From Flavobacterium hydrophilum (lineage in GTDB: Bacteria > Bacteroidota > Bacteroidia > Flavobacteriales > Flavobacteriaceae), in contig NZ_QJHL01000005.1 in the NCBI RefSeq assembly GCF_003202405.1, positions 62,001 to 126,000 on the forward strand: a stretch of 64,000 nucleotides of DNA, written 5' to 3'. Under the pieces are notes generated by a model. That model saw only the letters and a list, made by a program, of their open reading frames with translations, made no database searches and was not told the DNA's origin. This document shows, in pieces, positions 8,262 through 17,082 of the stretch. The first letter of the stretch is position 1, and every line of letters begins with the position of its first letter. Made by a program: the position numbers and the translations under genes.

Positions 8262-8876
8262 ATGAATCACAGCGACATTCAATCATCAGAAAAGGAAATT
8301 TTATTTAATTTTTTTAATCAGGTTCATTCTATTTCAAGCAAAAATTTTGAACCTATTGCAAATATTTGTAAAAAGAGAACCTATAAAAAAAATGAAATAA
8401 TTTTAGATTTTGGGCAAATTGAAACTAAAACCAGTTTAGTATTAAAAGGAGTTGTTCATCAATATGTAATTGTAGATGACAATTTATGTACAATCGATTT
8501 TTCGCTTGCAGGCATGAGCTATAACTGTTTTACAAGCTATGTAGAAAATACCCCTTCAAACCAAATACAAGAAGCCCTTACCGATGTAGAAATCATATTT
8601 ATAGAAAAATCTGATGCTGAAAGATTGTTACTGGAAAATCATGATTTCTGTTATATCTACACTAAATTATATGAACAGGTTCATTTGGAACGAGAAAAAA
8701 GATCCTTAGTACTACAACATAAAAATGCTTATAAAAAATTTGAGTTATTTTTACTTTCAATCGCAAAATCGGAAGATTTTTTAAAAGAAGTTCCTCAAAA
8801 ACTAATTGCCAACTATCTCAGCATAACCCCGGAAACATATAGCAGAGTTAAAAAAAAGTACCTGAAAAAGACTTAG
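8262..8876 (+). CDS. Crp/Fnr-family transcriptional regulator
   Basis: 204 residues from ATG 8262. The N-terminal two thirds are a cyclic-nucleotide-binding-type beta-barrel (KKNEIILDFGQIETKTSLVL, then GVVHQYVI). The C-terminus is a short winged-helix DNA-binding part ending VPQKLIANYLSITPETYSRV. This is the common Bacteroidetes form, which usually lacks known ligand-binding residues and often controls a neighbouring gene. The esterase gene at 8964 follows in the same direction but has its own -7 box. The upstream TTG in frame was rejected because it lies inside the promoter. Confidence 0.85.
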   Translation: MNHSDIQSSEKEILFNFFNQVHSISSKNFEPIANICKKRTYKKNEIILDFGQIETKTSLVLKGVVHQYVIVDDNLCTIDFSLAGMSYNCFTSYVENTPSNQIQEALTDVEIIFIEKSDAERLLLENHDFCYIYTKLYEQVHLEREKRSLVLQHKNAYKKFELFLLSIAKSEDFLKEVPQKLIANYLSITPETYSRVKKKYLKKT

Positions 8877-8929
8877 CATCTGATCTGAATTTCTTGATTT
8901 CGAATAAGTTTTACTGTATAAAGTTACTC

Positions 8930-8937
8930 TATGTTTG
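8930..8937 (+). promoter_or_regulatory. -7 promoter box of the esterase gene
   Basis: TATGTTTG, an exact TAnnTTTG. It overlaps the first in-frame ATG (8931), which argues for the ATG at 8964 as the true start. Confidence 0.45.
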
Positions 8938-8963
8938 TAAAAAAAATATTAACTTTTATACAC

Positions 8964-9752
8964 ATGAAACACATTTCATTATTATTATTTTTATTAATCA
9001 GCTGCAGTAAAGCTGACGATTTTGAGATTACTGGGACAACTGAGCAGTTTGTCTTAAAATCAACTATACATAAAGAAGATTACGTTATTTATGTATATCT
9101 GCCACAAAATTACAGTCCGGAGCCAATTAATCAATTAGTAATTGGTTTGGATGGTGATTTGCATTTTAATACTATTTCTCAGTTAATTTCAAAGAAAGTG
9201 GTTAATGGCAGTATGCCGCCATCTGTATTTATTGGTATCGGTAACAGTAAAAAACGGAATAGAGATTACACACCCACAGTATATGACAAAGGTTCTGGTG
9301 GAGCTGACAATTTTTATTTGTTTTTAAAAGATGAATTAATTCCTGAATTAGAAGCAAGATATAATATAGACAAGTCTAACAATAAAACATTAATTGGTAA
9401 CTCATTTGGCGGATTATTTACTCAGTATGTTATGGCTAAGGACAGAATATCAAACCCTTTTGACAAATTTGTGGCTATTGGAACATCCTACTGGTATGAT
9501 TCAGGCATTATTTTCGAATACGAAAAAAAATATGCAGATACACATACTGATTTGCCCGTAAAATTTTTCAATGGTATGGGAACTCTGGAAGGAGGTGTTT
9601 CATTGGGATCGTTTGAGCAAATGAATAAAATATTAGACAGCCGGTCTTTTTCAAATTTTAAACACAAATCAGAATATATAAAGAAGAGTGGTCATTCAGG
9701 TGCAGCTAATAAAGGATTTAAAAAAGGATTAGATTATGTGTTTAGTAATTAG
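8964..9752 (+). CDS. Alpha/beta hydrolase, putative esterase lipoprotein
   Basis: 262 residues from ATG 8964. The signal ends in lipobox LLISC, so the mature protein is lipid-anchored. The fold is the esterase-D / enterochelin-esterase type: a strand-turn LVIGLDGDLHFN, the nucleophile elbow GNSFGG with Ser147, and a late His in KKSGHSG. The acid of the triad is not clear. Family members cut ester bonds in siderophores, thioesters or acylated sugars; the substrate here is unknown. The next gene overlaps its end by 17 bp, suggesting co-expression. Confidence 0.82.
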   Translation: MKHISLLLFLLISCSKADDFEITGTTEQFVLKSTIHKEDYVIYVYLPQNYSPEPINQLVIGLDGDLHFNTISQLISKKVVNGSMPPSVFIGIGNSKKRNRDYTPTVYDKGSGGADNFYLFLKDELIPELEARYNIDKSNNKTLIGNSFGGLFTQYVMAKDRISNPFDKFVAIGTSYWYDSGIIFEYEKKYADTHTDLPVKFFNGMGTLEGGVSLGSFEQMNKILDSRSFSNFKHKSEYIKKSGHSGAANKGFKKGLDYVFSN

Positions 9753-10317
9753 AAAAAGCGTTCTTGTTATTTTTACTTTATTGTATTGTAATTTTACTTT
9801 CTCTCAAAACGACAGAAAAAACAATAATTCACTAGAGGGCGGGGCAATTATTGCCGGTGATGAAGCCATCTATTATGGTGTGTATAGTAAGTATACGGTG
9901 CCCTTATACCAAAGCAAACATTATTTTACATTAGGAATGTCTCTTGCTGCTTATTTTGATTTTAAAGGTGAATCGGAACCATTAGCTTATTTAAAGAATG
10001 ATGTTGACATGCGGTTAGTGCCTACAATAAACGTTGGTTATTCTTTAAATTTCTCCAAAATACAATTGAATTTCGAAGTTCCTGTAGGTGCCAGTTTTGC
10101 ATATACAAAGGGAACCCTCGTAAATAAACGTGCAGGATTTGAAATAGATTACTCTAATCGTGAAGTTTTTATAAACTATGGTTTACTTTTTGCTCCAAAA
10201 TACAAGATCAATCATGCCAATTATATAGGAGTATATGGTTTTTTACCTTTAATAGCTGACAAAGCGCAATCAGGTTATCAATTTGGAATAGGCTGGACTA
10301 AAACGTTGGCTAATTAA
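9736..10317 (+). CDS. Exported hypothetical protein, probable small beta-barrel
   Basis: 193 residues. Signal peptide (VLVIFTLLYCNFTFSQ) followed by many amphipathic strands, glycine turns and an aromatic-rich C-terminal strand (SGYQFGIGWTKTLAN), which suggests an outer-membrane beta-barrel. It overlaps the esterase gene by 17 bp in another frame, so the two are probably translationally coupled and may act together at the cell surface. No family recognised. Confidence 0.68.
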   Translation: MCLVIRKSVLVIFTLLYCNFTFSQNDRKNNNSLEGGAIIAGDEAIYYGVYSKYTVPLYQSKHYFTLGMSLAAYFDFKGESEPLAYLKNDVDMRLVPTINVGYSLNFSKIQLNFEVPVGASFAYTKGTLVNKRAGFEIDYSNREVFINYGLLFAPKYKINHANYIGVYGFLPLIADKAQSGYQFGIGWTKTLAN

Positions 10318-10364
10318 TATTCTGATCCAAATTTCCTCAACATATCAAAAACAGGAACTTCCCC

Positions 10365-10394
10365 GCTCCTGCACGAATCCTTTCGTGTGGGAGC
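10365..10394. repeat. Palindrome, CACGAATCCTTTCGTG family
   Basis: GCTCCTGCACGAA and TTCGTGTGGGAGC form a near-perfect hairpin. Weaker relatives lie at 12585-12617 and 60747-60780. It has no T-run, so it is not a clear terminator. Confidence 0.5.
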
Positions 10395-10522
10395 ATATGT
10401 ATTGTCTCTCAATCAGATTGAATGTACATATGCAAGCAAGAAAATTATATTCAATTTTATATTTTAGCCATTTTACGCAACCTTTTATAAAAAAAATCAT
10501 CTATGTAAATAAACCAGTTATT

Positions 10523-11335
10523 ATGAAAAAAATTACATTACTGATCCTGATTGGATTTATGATGAATGCCTGCAGTTCTGATGACAACAAGAACAATAGC
10601 TCCGATTATTATAACTATATTACCAAAAAGTCTGTTGTCTCAGCTATTAATTTTATGCCGGAGGAAATATATCCCGGTGCAGACGCCTCAAAATCGCCAG
10701 TTTTAAAATTAAAACTAATTACCGAAGAGGAATTTCCATGCATCAATTTTGGTATAAGTACGACTCAGTTTGCAAAAGGAAACGAACTCATCGTGCGAAT
10801 TGACAAAATAGCAGAACCGGGTGGCTGTTTTACTGCAATTGGACCAGCAATATCTTATATTGACTTACCGGAAAACACAGATAAAATTACGTTTATAAAC
10901 GGCGATAAAATTGATCAGTATTCCATAGACATTACTGCCCAAAAAATAGCTATTGCACTCATTGAAAAGCACTTTACAACCTCACTGTACAACAAAACTT
11001 TTAGGATTCCGACAAATTCATTTGCCTATGTGTGCGGAACAAATAAGAACAATACAGAAATTTATAATGCTTTTTATACGTTGGTAAAGCAAAACCCGGA
11101 TTTTACAGAATTTGAATTCGAGGGCGAGGGAAGAATACCTTATCCTGAAACAACTAACGGAAACTGGGTCAATCATCCTTCGAAATTTTTTAAATATAAG
11201 GATGTTAAGGAATTCAACAAACTGGCGGCTATTTTAAACAATTATTCTGCTGCAAACATTGAAAAAAATTCTGGTGTCAGTATTTCCATTTATGGCTGGA
11301 ATAATATCAAATTTCATAGCTGGCTTGAAAATTAG
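10523..11335 (+). CDS. Hypothetical lipoprotein
   Basis: 270 residues from ATG 10523, where a typical lipoprotein signal starts (MKKITLLILIGFMMNACSS). The frame is open further upstream, but that part runs into the palindrome at 10365 and is not protein-like, so it was left out. The mature part has no motif I recognise; a conserved-looking stretch is FPCINFGISTTQF, and there are several Cys residues that could form disulfides in the periplasm. Function unknown. Confidence 0.7.
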   Translation: MKKITLLILIGFMMNACSSDDNKNNSSDYYNYITKKSVVSAINFMPEEIYPGADASKSPVLKLKLITEEEFPCINFGISTTQFAKGNELIVRIDKIAEPGGCFTAIGPAISYIDLPENTDKITFINGDKIDQYSIDITAQKIAIALIEKHFTTSLYNKTFRIPTNSFAYVCGTNKNNTEIYNAFYTLVKQNPDFTEFEFEGEGRIPYPETTNGNWVNHPSKFFKYKDVKEFNKLAAILNNYSAANIEKNSGVSISIYGWNNIKFHSWLEN

Positions 11336-11346
11336 AGATTTTCATC

Positions 11347-11417
11347 GTTCGTCACTTCGAGTAATTTTTATTAATAATGCAATAGCTTTTTTAACAAAAC
11401 ACTCGAACTGACGAAAT
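11347..11417. repeat. Dispersed palindrome, GTCA-TTCGA family
   Basis: Arms GTTCGTCACTTCGAGT and ACTCGAACTGACGAAA around an AT-rich loop of about 38 bases, between two convergent genes. It may double as a terminator. Related elements are at 26205 and 46971. Confidence 0.55.
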
Positions 11418-11507
11418 GTCCCGTAACTTAATGATACCGCCCAAACGAATGCTTATATTCTGGCTTTGAAACAAATTGACAATAAATTACACTAACCCTC
11501 CTCTATA

Positions 11508-12437
11508 TTAAACACCTAAATTAGGCAATACGAAAGATCTGGCATTACCATGTAGCCTGATCCATAATCCCGGATTTGAATTTAATTGCTGTAACGCTTC
11601 CTCTTTATCTGAACTCAGGTTTGTTTTAAGGACATTAGCATACGTTTGAATTTTAGCTGGTGCAGAATCGGCATCTACTACAGACTGAACAATCTTTTTG
11701 GCTTGCAATATAGCAGCCGGTCCTAAAGTGAGAATATACTCTGCAGATCGACATTCCTTTTCATCGTTTTCATTTATAAGGCTTCCACCCGCTTTAAACT
11801 TATTAATATGATGTTCTAAAATACTGCCCGATATTGGAATTAACCCTGCAATATGATGATTCTTAGCTCCCGAGAAAGGTTTAATGTAAGCAAGGTGTGA
11901 TGCCTGATTTTCTTCCGGGCCATGGCCGATGAAAAAGATATCCAAACCACCTAATTCTTCCAGTTTGGTCAAATATGCCACAAGCTTTGATTCTAAATCT
12001 TTTATATCTGTGCTATCGGTACGCATTGGTGTAAAACTTTTTATTTTTTTGAAAAAAGCATCACCTAAAATACGCTCAAAATCCCTGACAAAACTTAAAC
12101 CATTATTCATGCTTAAAGGAGCAAGCGCATCCTGAGTAAACACGTTTAGCCTTGAAAGAAGCTCATCCTGATCGGCTGACTTGGCTAATTCACCCAATAA
12201 ACGGTGCAACTCCTGCGCTCCTCGCCCGCCAAGAAGGGCAATATTAATATCACCTTCTTTTAATGCCGCAGTGCTGTAAAGCTCATTTAGCATTGCCTGG
12301 CCAACCTCAGCTTCACTGCTAAGAATAGTGGGTGTTATCCCATAATCTGTAAAATTAAATTCCTGGTCACTGTTTTGAGACAGCCACACATTATTGTTGT
12401 CTTCGTATCTTGTAAATTTTGAGTTGATTTTATTCAT
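11508..12437 (-). CDS. NagB/6-phosphogluconolactonase-like protein
   Basis: 309 residues, cytoplasmic. It follows the glucosamine-6-phosphate isomerase / 6-phosphogluconolactonase fold in order: a glycine-rich phosphate loop (NIALLGGRGAQELHRLL), a strand and loop (GLDIFFIGHGPEENQASH) where NagB has its catalytic DGH motif, the helix TLGPAAILQAKKIV, and a final LRLH-type segment (LWIRLHGNA). The active-site aspartate and its histidine neighbour are not in their usual places, so the catalytic activity may be altered or lost. It is alone on the minus strand between plus-strand genes. Family placement is fairly sure; the reaction is not. Confidence 0.75.
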   Translation of the reverse strand: MNKINSKFTRYEDNNNVWLSQNSDQEFNFTDYGITPTILSSEAEVGQAMLNELYSTAALKEGDINIALLGGRGAQELHRLLGELAKSADQDELLSRLNVFTQDALAPLSMNNGLSFVRDFERILGDAFFKKIKSFTPMRTDSTDIKDLESKLVAYLTKLEELGGLDIFFIGHGPEENQASHLAYIKPFSGAKNHHIAGLIPISGSILEHHINKFKAGGSLINENDEKECRSAEYILTLGPAAILQAKKIVQSVVDADSAPAKIQTYANVLKTNLSSDKEEALQQLNSNPGLWIRLHGNARSFVLPNLGV

Positions 12438-12584
12438 TCTAATTACTTATTTATTCTGATTTATTATTATCATATATCATGAGTGCTTAAAAATGGTCGT
12501 TTTAAATACAAAAACTTTCAGTTGAGCACTAAAAATCAAAAGTACAAAAAACAACTTTCAAATTTAGTTTTAAAATTCCATGCC

Positions 12585-12617
12585 AACCGCCCTGCACTAA
12601 TTCTTTCGTGTAGCTGT
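12585..12617. repeat. Weak copy of the CACGAA palindrome
   Basis: CGCCCTGCACTAATTCTTTC then GTGTAGCTG; it matches the 10365 element over about 25 positions but pairs poorly with itself. Confidence 0.3.
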
Positions 12618-12643
12618 TGAAAAGGGATATACAATTCTTTTGT

Positions 12644-12651
12644 TATATTTG
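12644..12651 (+). promoter_or_regulatory. -7 promoter box of the deacetylase gene
   Basis: TATATTTG, an exact TAnnTTTG, 67 bases before the TTG start at 12719. A TTG lies further upstream at 12617, with a longer spacing than usual. Confidence 0.45.
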
Positions 12652-12718
12652 CCGGCCATAAAACGGACGTTTTAGCAGACTGAAGTTGGCAGAATCGTAG
12701 GAAAACGAAAAGAATAAT

Positions 12719-13495
12719 TTGAATACAAAAAAACACCTTCTATCAATTTTAAGTATAATACTATTTTCCTGCAGTGAAAGTGATGATAGTCCTATTGAAC
12801 AATCAAATTTACAATCTGGCGTAGTTATAACTTTTGATGATGATTATGTAGATGAATGGTCTGACGTTAATCATATTTTAGAGTCATACGATTGGAAAGC
12901 AACATTTTTTATAACCCGATTTAATCAATTGTCGGCTGATAAAATTAATAAATTAAAAGATTTTAAAAGTTACGGACATGAGATTGGTGCACACGGTTTA
13001 AATCATTTAAATGCAACAACATTTGTTTCATCAAATGGAGGAAGTGCATATCTGAATCAGGAGATTTTTCCAATGGTTACTTTAATGAATAAAAGCAACT
13101 TACCAACTACCTCGTTTGCATACCCATACGGTTCAAGAAACACAACAACCGACAATTTACTTCTTAATGAATTTCAAATAATCCGGGGAACAACTTATGG
13201 TAAATCTGCTCCGTCTTCGCAAAATTGTTTTTATAATTATGACAGGATTGTGTATGGATTGGGAATTGATAAAAGTTATCCACATTTTAGTAATTCGTAC
13301 TTTTTATCGCTTTTGGAATATGCAAAAAACAAAAATAAAATAGTTGTTTTTTATGGTCATAAACCAGTAACTGTTTGTAAAAATAATTATGAAACAGAAT
13401 ATCAGACACTAATTGAAATTTGTAAATATGTAAAAGATAACAATATGAAATTTTATACAATATCCGAATTGTATAATTTACAGAACGGCGTTTAA
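12719..13495 (+). CDS. Polysaccharide deacetylase (NodB domain) lipoprotein
   Basis: 258 residues from a TTG codon; no ATG lies in frame before the lipobox (ILFSC), so TTG is the likely start. The catalytic signatures are in order: TFDDD with Asp40-42 (base and metal ligand), GHEIGAHGLNHLN with His92 and His96 (metal ligands), then FAYPYGSRN. The family removes N- or O-acetyl groups from sugars such as chitin, peptidoglycan or other surface glycans. The lipobox puts it in the periplasm or on the outer membrane. It is a single gene; the substrate is unknown. Confidence 0.86.
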   Translation: MNTKKHLLSILSIILFSCSESDDSPIEQSNLQSGVVITFDDDYVDEWSDVNHILESYDWKATFFITRFNQLSADKINKLKDFKSYGHEIGAHGLNHLNATTFVSSNGGSAYLNQEIFPMVTLMNKSNLPTTSFAYPYGSRNTTTDNLLLNEFQIIRGTTYGKSAPSSQNCFYNYDRIVYGLGIDKSYPHFSNSYFLSLLEYAKNKNKIVVFYGHKPVTVCKNNYETEYQTLIEICKYVKDNNMKFYTISELYNLQNGV

Positions 13496-13647
13496 AGATG
13501 CCCCCTAAACTTTTCTTTTTACCACATTTTCAAACGATTACATTACAAAAACAACTATACATCGTTTTCTAAATCTATGTTAAAGTTCACTATATCTTTT
13601 CATTATTAGTTGAACTTTGTAAGACTGTTTAATCTAAATAAGTCATT

Positions 13648-14025
13648 ATGGAAACGCAAATAATTGAATTAGAGAAAAAATATTGGCAGGGAATGGAAAA
13701 CCACAACTATGAAGTTGTCAAAGAACTTACTCGTTTTCCGTGTATTATTGCAGGCAAACATGGTGTGCAAAATGTAGATGAAGCTTCTTTTAAAAAAATG
13801 TTTGAATCTGGTGAAGGAGCAAAAATAAAAGTTATAAATATCTCCGGAACCGAAACCCAGATGATTGGCGAAAATGCCGCAGTAATTGCCTATCTGATAG
13901 AGTTAGGAATAGCTGGCGATGAACAAAAACCTCCCATGAAATGTGCCTGCACTTCTACCTGGGTCAAAGAAAACGAAAACTGGGTTTGTGTACTTCATAC
14001 AGAAGTTGAATTATCGCAGCAGTAA
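13648..14025 (+). CDS. NTF2-like / SnoaL-type protein
   Basis: 125 residues, no signal. A helix (QIIELEKKYWQGMENHN) packs before a curved sheet ending TSTWVKENENWVCVLHTE, the usual plan of small DUF4440/SnoaL-like cone-fold proteins. These bind or convert small molecules, but sequence alone does not say which. Followed by a strong terminator, so it is a one-gene unit. A second, decayed NTF2-like gene lies at 19931. Confidence 0.75.
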   Translation: METQIIELEKKYWQGMENHNYEVVKELTRFPCIIAGKHGVQNVDEASFKKMFESGEGAKIKVINISGTETQMIGENAAVIAYLIELGIAGDEQKPPMKCACTSTWVKENENWVCVLHTEVELSQQ

Positions 14026-14041
14026 AACTAAATGTTGACAG

Positions 14042-14078
14042 AAAAAAGCCAGAGGGAAATAGAGCTTCTGGCATTTTT
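14042..14078 (+). terminator. Rho-independent terminator
   Basis: GCCAGA and TCTGGC stem, extended by A/T pairs (AAAAAGCC, GGCATTTTT), after the NTF2-like gene. Confidence 0.7.
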
Positions 14079-14208
14079 CATATAAGTTATTTTTTTCATC
14101 TTCCTTATTAAGATTAATAAGATAAAATTTGTTTATCTTTAAAACTAAATCATAAATATGGCTATGATTCAAATTCACAAGCAGTTGGTCTTTTAATACT
14201 TAACAAAA

Positions 14209-15078
14209 ATGAAACTCACTTTTCCTTTTATCCTCTTATTTTTGACATCTTACATAAACGGACAGCAAACACCCGTCATATTTGAGCCTCACAATATCTC
14301 TAATAACGGTGAATTCGGTTTGACAATTTCACCGGATTCTAAAACCGCATTATGGGTTATGTCTAAAGGAAAAAGAGATACATTGACCATAATGGAATCT
14401 ATTAAAGAAAATGGGAAATGGATTAAACCTCGTATTGCTTCTTTTTCGTCAGCTTCAGGTCAATGGAAAGATATTGATCCTATGTTTTCTCCTGACGGCA
14501 AAACAATCCTTTTTCAATCAAACAGAAACATAAACAGACCATCCGACAGAAAAGATTTTGATATCTGGGCAGTACGTCTTACTAATAAAGGCTGGTCACA
14601 ACCATACAGGCTTGAAGGCAATATCAATTCTGAAGCCTCTGAGTCGTATGCTTCAATGACGAAAGACGGCACGATTTATTTCATGAAAGAGAACGACAAC
14701 AAGACAGGATTGTCTGATATCTATTATTCTATATTAAAAGATGGAAAATACCAGGAACCTCAAAATATGGGCTTTCCGATTAACACCAAAGAAAGAGAAT
14801 CTAATCCGTATATTTCGCCAGATGGAAAATACATTATCTATTTTTCTTCAGATAAATCCGGACTTGGAGAAGTTGACCTGTACATCTCATTTAAAAGAAA
14901 GGGTAAATGGACAGCTCCAAAAAATTTAGGCAGTCCCATTAACTCAAAATTTGCGGAGTTCTGTCCGTTTGTTCATGAAAAAGAGAAAAGGCTTTACTTT
15001 TCAAGGCAAGAAAAAGATGCTGATCGATTTAAGGAAAATCTATACTTCATTGACTTTGACACCAACAAATACAAATAA
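14209..15078 (+). CDS. TolB/PD40-like beta-propeller protein, exported
   Basis: 289 residues. Signal peptide (FPFILLFLTSYINGQ), then repeated propeller blades carrying the PD40 signature: MFSPDGKTILFQSNR, and YISPDGKYIIYFSSDKSG followed by LYISFKRKGKW. Such propellers are common periplasmic or surface interaction modules in Bacteroidetes, often with OmpA-type proteins; here the propeller stands alone. No catalytic residues are expected. The next gene starts 19 bp later in the same direction. Confidence 0.82.
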   Translation: MKLTFPFILLFLTSYINGQQTPVIFEPHNISNNGEFGLTISPDSKTALWVMSKGKRDTLTIMESIKENGKWIKPRIASFSSASGQWKDIDPMFSPDGKTILFQSNRNINRPSDRKDFDIWAVRLTNKGWSQPYRLEGNINSEASESYASMTKDGTIYFMKENDNKTGLSDIYYSILKDGKYQEPQNMGFPINTKERESNPYISPDGKYIIYFSSDKSGLGEVDLYISFKRKGKWTAPKNLGSPINSKFAEFCPFVHEKEKRLYFSRQEKDADRFKENLYFIDFDTNKYK

Positions 15079-15096
15079 AACTGTAATAAAACCCGT

Positions 15097-15693
15097 ATGA
15101 CAAATAGATTAAACGTTGGAATATTTATTTTTAATGAAGTTGAAGTTCTTGACTTTGCCGGGCCATTTGAAGTTTTTTCAATCGCCGAAAATGAAAATGA
15201 AAAATTATTTAAAGTAATCACTATAACCGAGAACGGAGAAATGATTGCCGCAAGAAACGGTTTAAAAATACAGCCTAATGTCAGTTTTAATGAAACTCCT
15301 GATTTGGATATTTTGATTATTCCGGGAGGATACGGTGCAGAAGAAATTGAGATTAAAAATAAAAAAGTCATTGAGTGGATTAAAACACAAAATCAGAAAG
15401 TTAAAATTCTGGCTTCTGTCTGTACAGGTGCTTTTCTCTTAGCCGAAGCCGGCTTACTTGACCACAAAAAAGCCACCACACACTGGATGGACATTCCAAG
15501 ACTGGAAAAAGAATATCCTAATATTACTGTAGTTAAAGATGTGAGATTTGTTGATCAAAATGTTATAATTACTTCAGGAGGAATTTCTTCAGGTATCAAT
15601 ATGTCTTTTCACATCATTAAAAAGCTTTACGGACTTGAAATTGCCGAAACTACAGCAAAGAGAATGGAATATGATATTGCTATTACAGCATAA
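15097..15693 (+). CDS. DJ-1/PfpI family protein
   Basis: 198 residues, cytoplasmic. A class-I glutamine-amidotransferase-like fold with the nucleophile elbow ASVCTGAFLLAEAGLL, Cys109, and the following KKATTHW. The N-terminus FIFNEVEVLDFAGPFEVF and the late segment ITSGGISSGINMS match the isonitrile-hydratase / AraC-N-terminal branch of the family rather than the chaperone branch. The reaction could be isocyanide hydration or glyoxal handling; this is an inference from the branch only. No DNA-binding domain is fused. Confidence 0.85.
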   Translation: MTNRLNVGIFIFNEVEVLDFAGPFEVFSIAENENEKLFKVITITENGEMIAARNGLKIQPNVSFNETPDLDILIIPGGYGAEEIEIKNKKVIEWIKTQNQKVKILASVCTGAFLLAEAGLLDHKKATTHWMDIPRLEKEYPNITVVKDVRFVDQNVIITSGGISSGINMSFHIIKKLYGLEIAETTAKRMEYDIAITA

Positions 15694-15719
15694 ATCATTT
15701 CATTTAGAATAGTAATCAC

Positions 15720-16076
15720 ATGGGGATTTTTAAAAACATTTTTGGACACCGTTCCAAACCAACTTCTACTTCTACACTTATAGCTTGCAGAGCTCGACAT
15801 GAGCTCAATGCTTCCGGAGATTTCTATGTAGAAAAAAACGGCTGCACTTTATGCGGGGCACCTGAAGCTGAAGCAGAAGGTTTAATTGGACATTCTGAGA
15901 ATGGCTGTTATTTCATTAGGCAGCCCCAAACAGAAGAAGAAATTGAACAGGCAATAAATGCAATTGCTGTTTCTTGTGTTTCTGCCGTTAGGTATGGCGG
16001 AACAGACCAAAAAATAATTAAAAGACTGTATGAACTTGATTTGGCAACTGAATGCGATCATAAACTAAAGGTATAA
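15720..16076 (+). CDS. Small Cys-rich hypothetical protein
   Basis: 118 residues, no signal. A conserved-looking motif NGCTLCGAPEAEAEGLIGH is followed by CYFIRQPQTEEEIEQAI and a late SCVSAVRYGG. The Cys-x-x-Cys-Gly could bind zinc or iron, and I have the impression such proteins are sometimes called ferredoxin-like, but only two closely spaced cysteines are present, too few for a normal iron-sulfur cluster. It follows the PfpI gene by 26 bp in the same direction. Function unknown. Confidence 0.68.
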   Translation: MGIFKNIFGHRSKPTSTSTLIACRARHELNASGDFYVEKNGCTLCGAPEAEAEGLIGHSENGCYFIRQPQTEEEIEQAINAIAVSCVSAVRYGGTDQKIIKRLYELDLATECDHKLKV

Positions 16077-16161
16077 AATCGTATTTTCGTTTAGCAAACA
16101 CTTACACAAGGCTGCAGAACGTTGACAAAAGCACAAAAAAAACTCTTAACTTATTAATTTT

Positions 16162-16965
16162 ATGAAATTCACATTCTGTTGTCTTTTTACTGTATTATTT
16201 GGATTTAGCTGTCTGGGGCAATCAAAAATTGACAGTAAAACCACTGCTATTATTGAAGAAGGAAAAATGTTGTATAAATCCGAAATGGCCTCATGGTACG
16301 GAACCGATATTTTCATGGAAAAATATAGCGAAAAAGAAAAAATAGGCGGTTATCTCTCTTACACCCAAAATGAAACCTCAACCTGTATTTTCTATTCAAA
16401 AGATGAAAATCCAAAAGTCTTAGGAACAATCAGCTTCGATGCCAATTTTAAGGTTGAAACTGCAAAAACAGATTTGGCCGAAAGGGAGCTGACAGGAAAT
16501 GAGCAGGATCTCTATAAAATAAGAACAGAAGCTTTAAAAATTATCAACTCAGACACATTATACAAAAGATATGATAATACTAACCTTAATTTGATTCCTC
16601 TAATAATCAATAAAGAGAAAAAAGTATTTGTTTTAACTGGTCCAAAAAATAATGGCGTTATGATTTTTGGAAATGATTATTTATTGACATTTGACAAAAA
16701 CAGTAAATTAATAAAACAAAAACAATTACATAAAAGTCTCATCCCAATCGAATTTGGCAGTAAAGACGAAATAGAAGCTACAATCCACAGCCATATCATA
16801 GATGATTTAATAACATCGACAGATATTTGTACATTAATGTTATATGGAAAATTTGCAAAAATGAAAACTCATTATGTCATGTCAAAAAAGTATGTTTCTA
16901 TCTGGGATTGCAAAAAAGAAATGTTAGCAGTAATGACAAGAGAAGACTTTGAAAAAATCAAATAG
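16162..16965 (+). CDS. Exported hypothetical protein
   Basis: 267 residues. Signal peptide (FCCLFTVLFGFSCLGQ) and a mature part with the pattern EEGKMLYKSEMASWYGTD. It continues through TIHSHIIDDLITSTDICTLM to a C-terminal YVSIWDCKKE. A bacteroidete-type envelope protein of unknown function; no catalytic motif seen. It could be a lipoprotein if the Cys in GFSCLG is the lipobox, since FGFSC fits loosely. Single gene. Confidence 0.68.
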   Translation: MKFTFCCLFTVLFGFSCLGQSKIDSKTTAIIEEGKMLYKSEMASWYGTDIFMEKYSEKEKIGGYLSYTQNETSTCIFYSKDENPKVLGTISFDANFKVETAKTDLAERELTGNEQDLYKIRTEALKIINSDTLYKRYDNTNLNLIPLIINKEKKVFVLTGPKNNGVMIFGNDYLLTFDKNSKLIKQKQLHKSLIPIEFGSKDEIEATIHSHIIDDLITSTDICTLMLYGKFAKMKTHYVMSKKYVSIWDCKKEMLAVMTREDFEKIK

Positions 16966-17082
16966 GAAATTGATGCTGCATAAGTGCCGGACTGTCACTC
17001 AATAGCAACTTACATAAAAACCGAATTGAACAAATATAATCAACTGAATATCTAAATAATTAAAAACCAACGTTTTACCAAA

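Noticed and set aside
10385..10522. A longer N-terminus for the lipoprotein gene at 10523.
   Set aside because: It begins inside the 10365 palindrome and would put 46 residues before the lipoprotein signal.
12536..12736. A 66-codon minus-strand open frame.
   Set aside because: It overlaps the promoter and signal region of the deacetylase gene and has no protein-like pattern.
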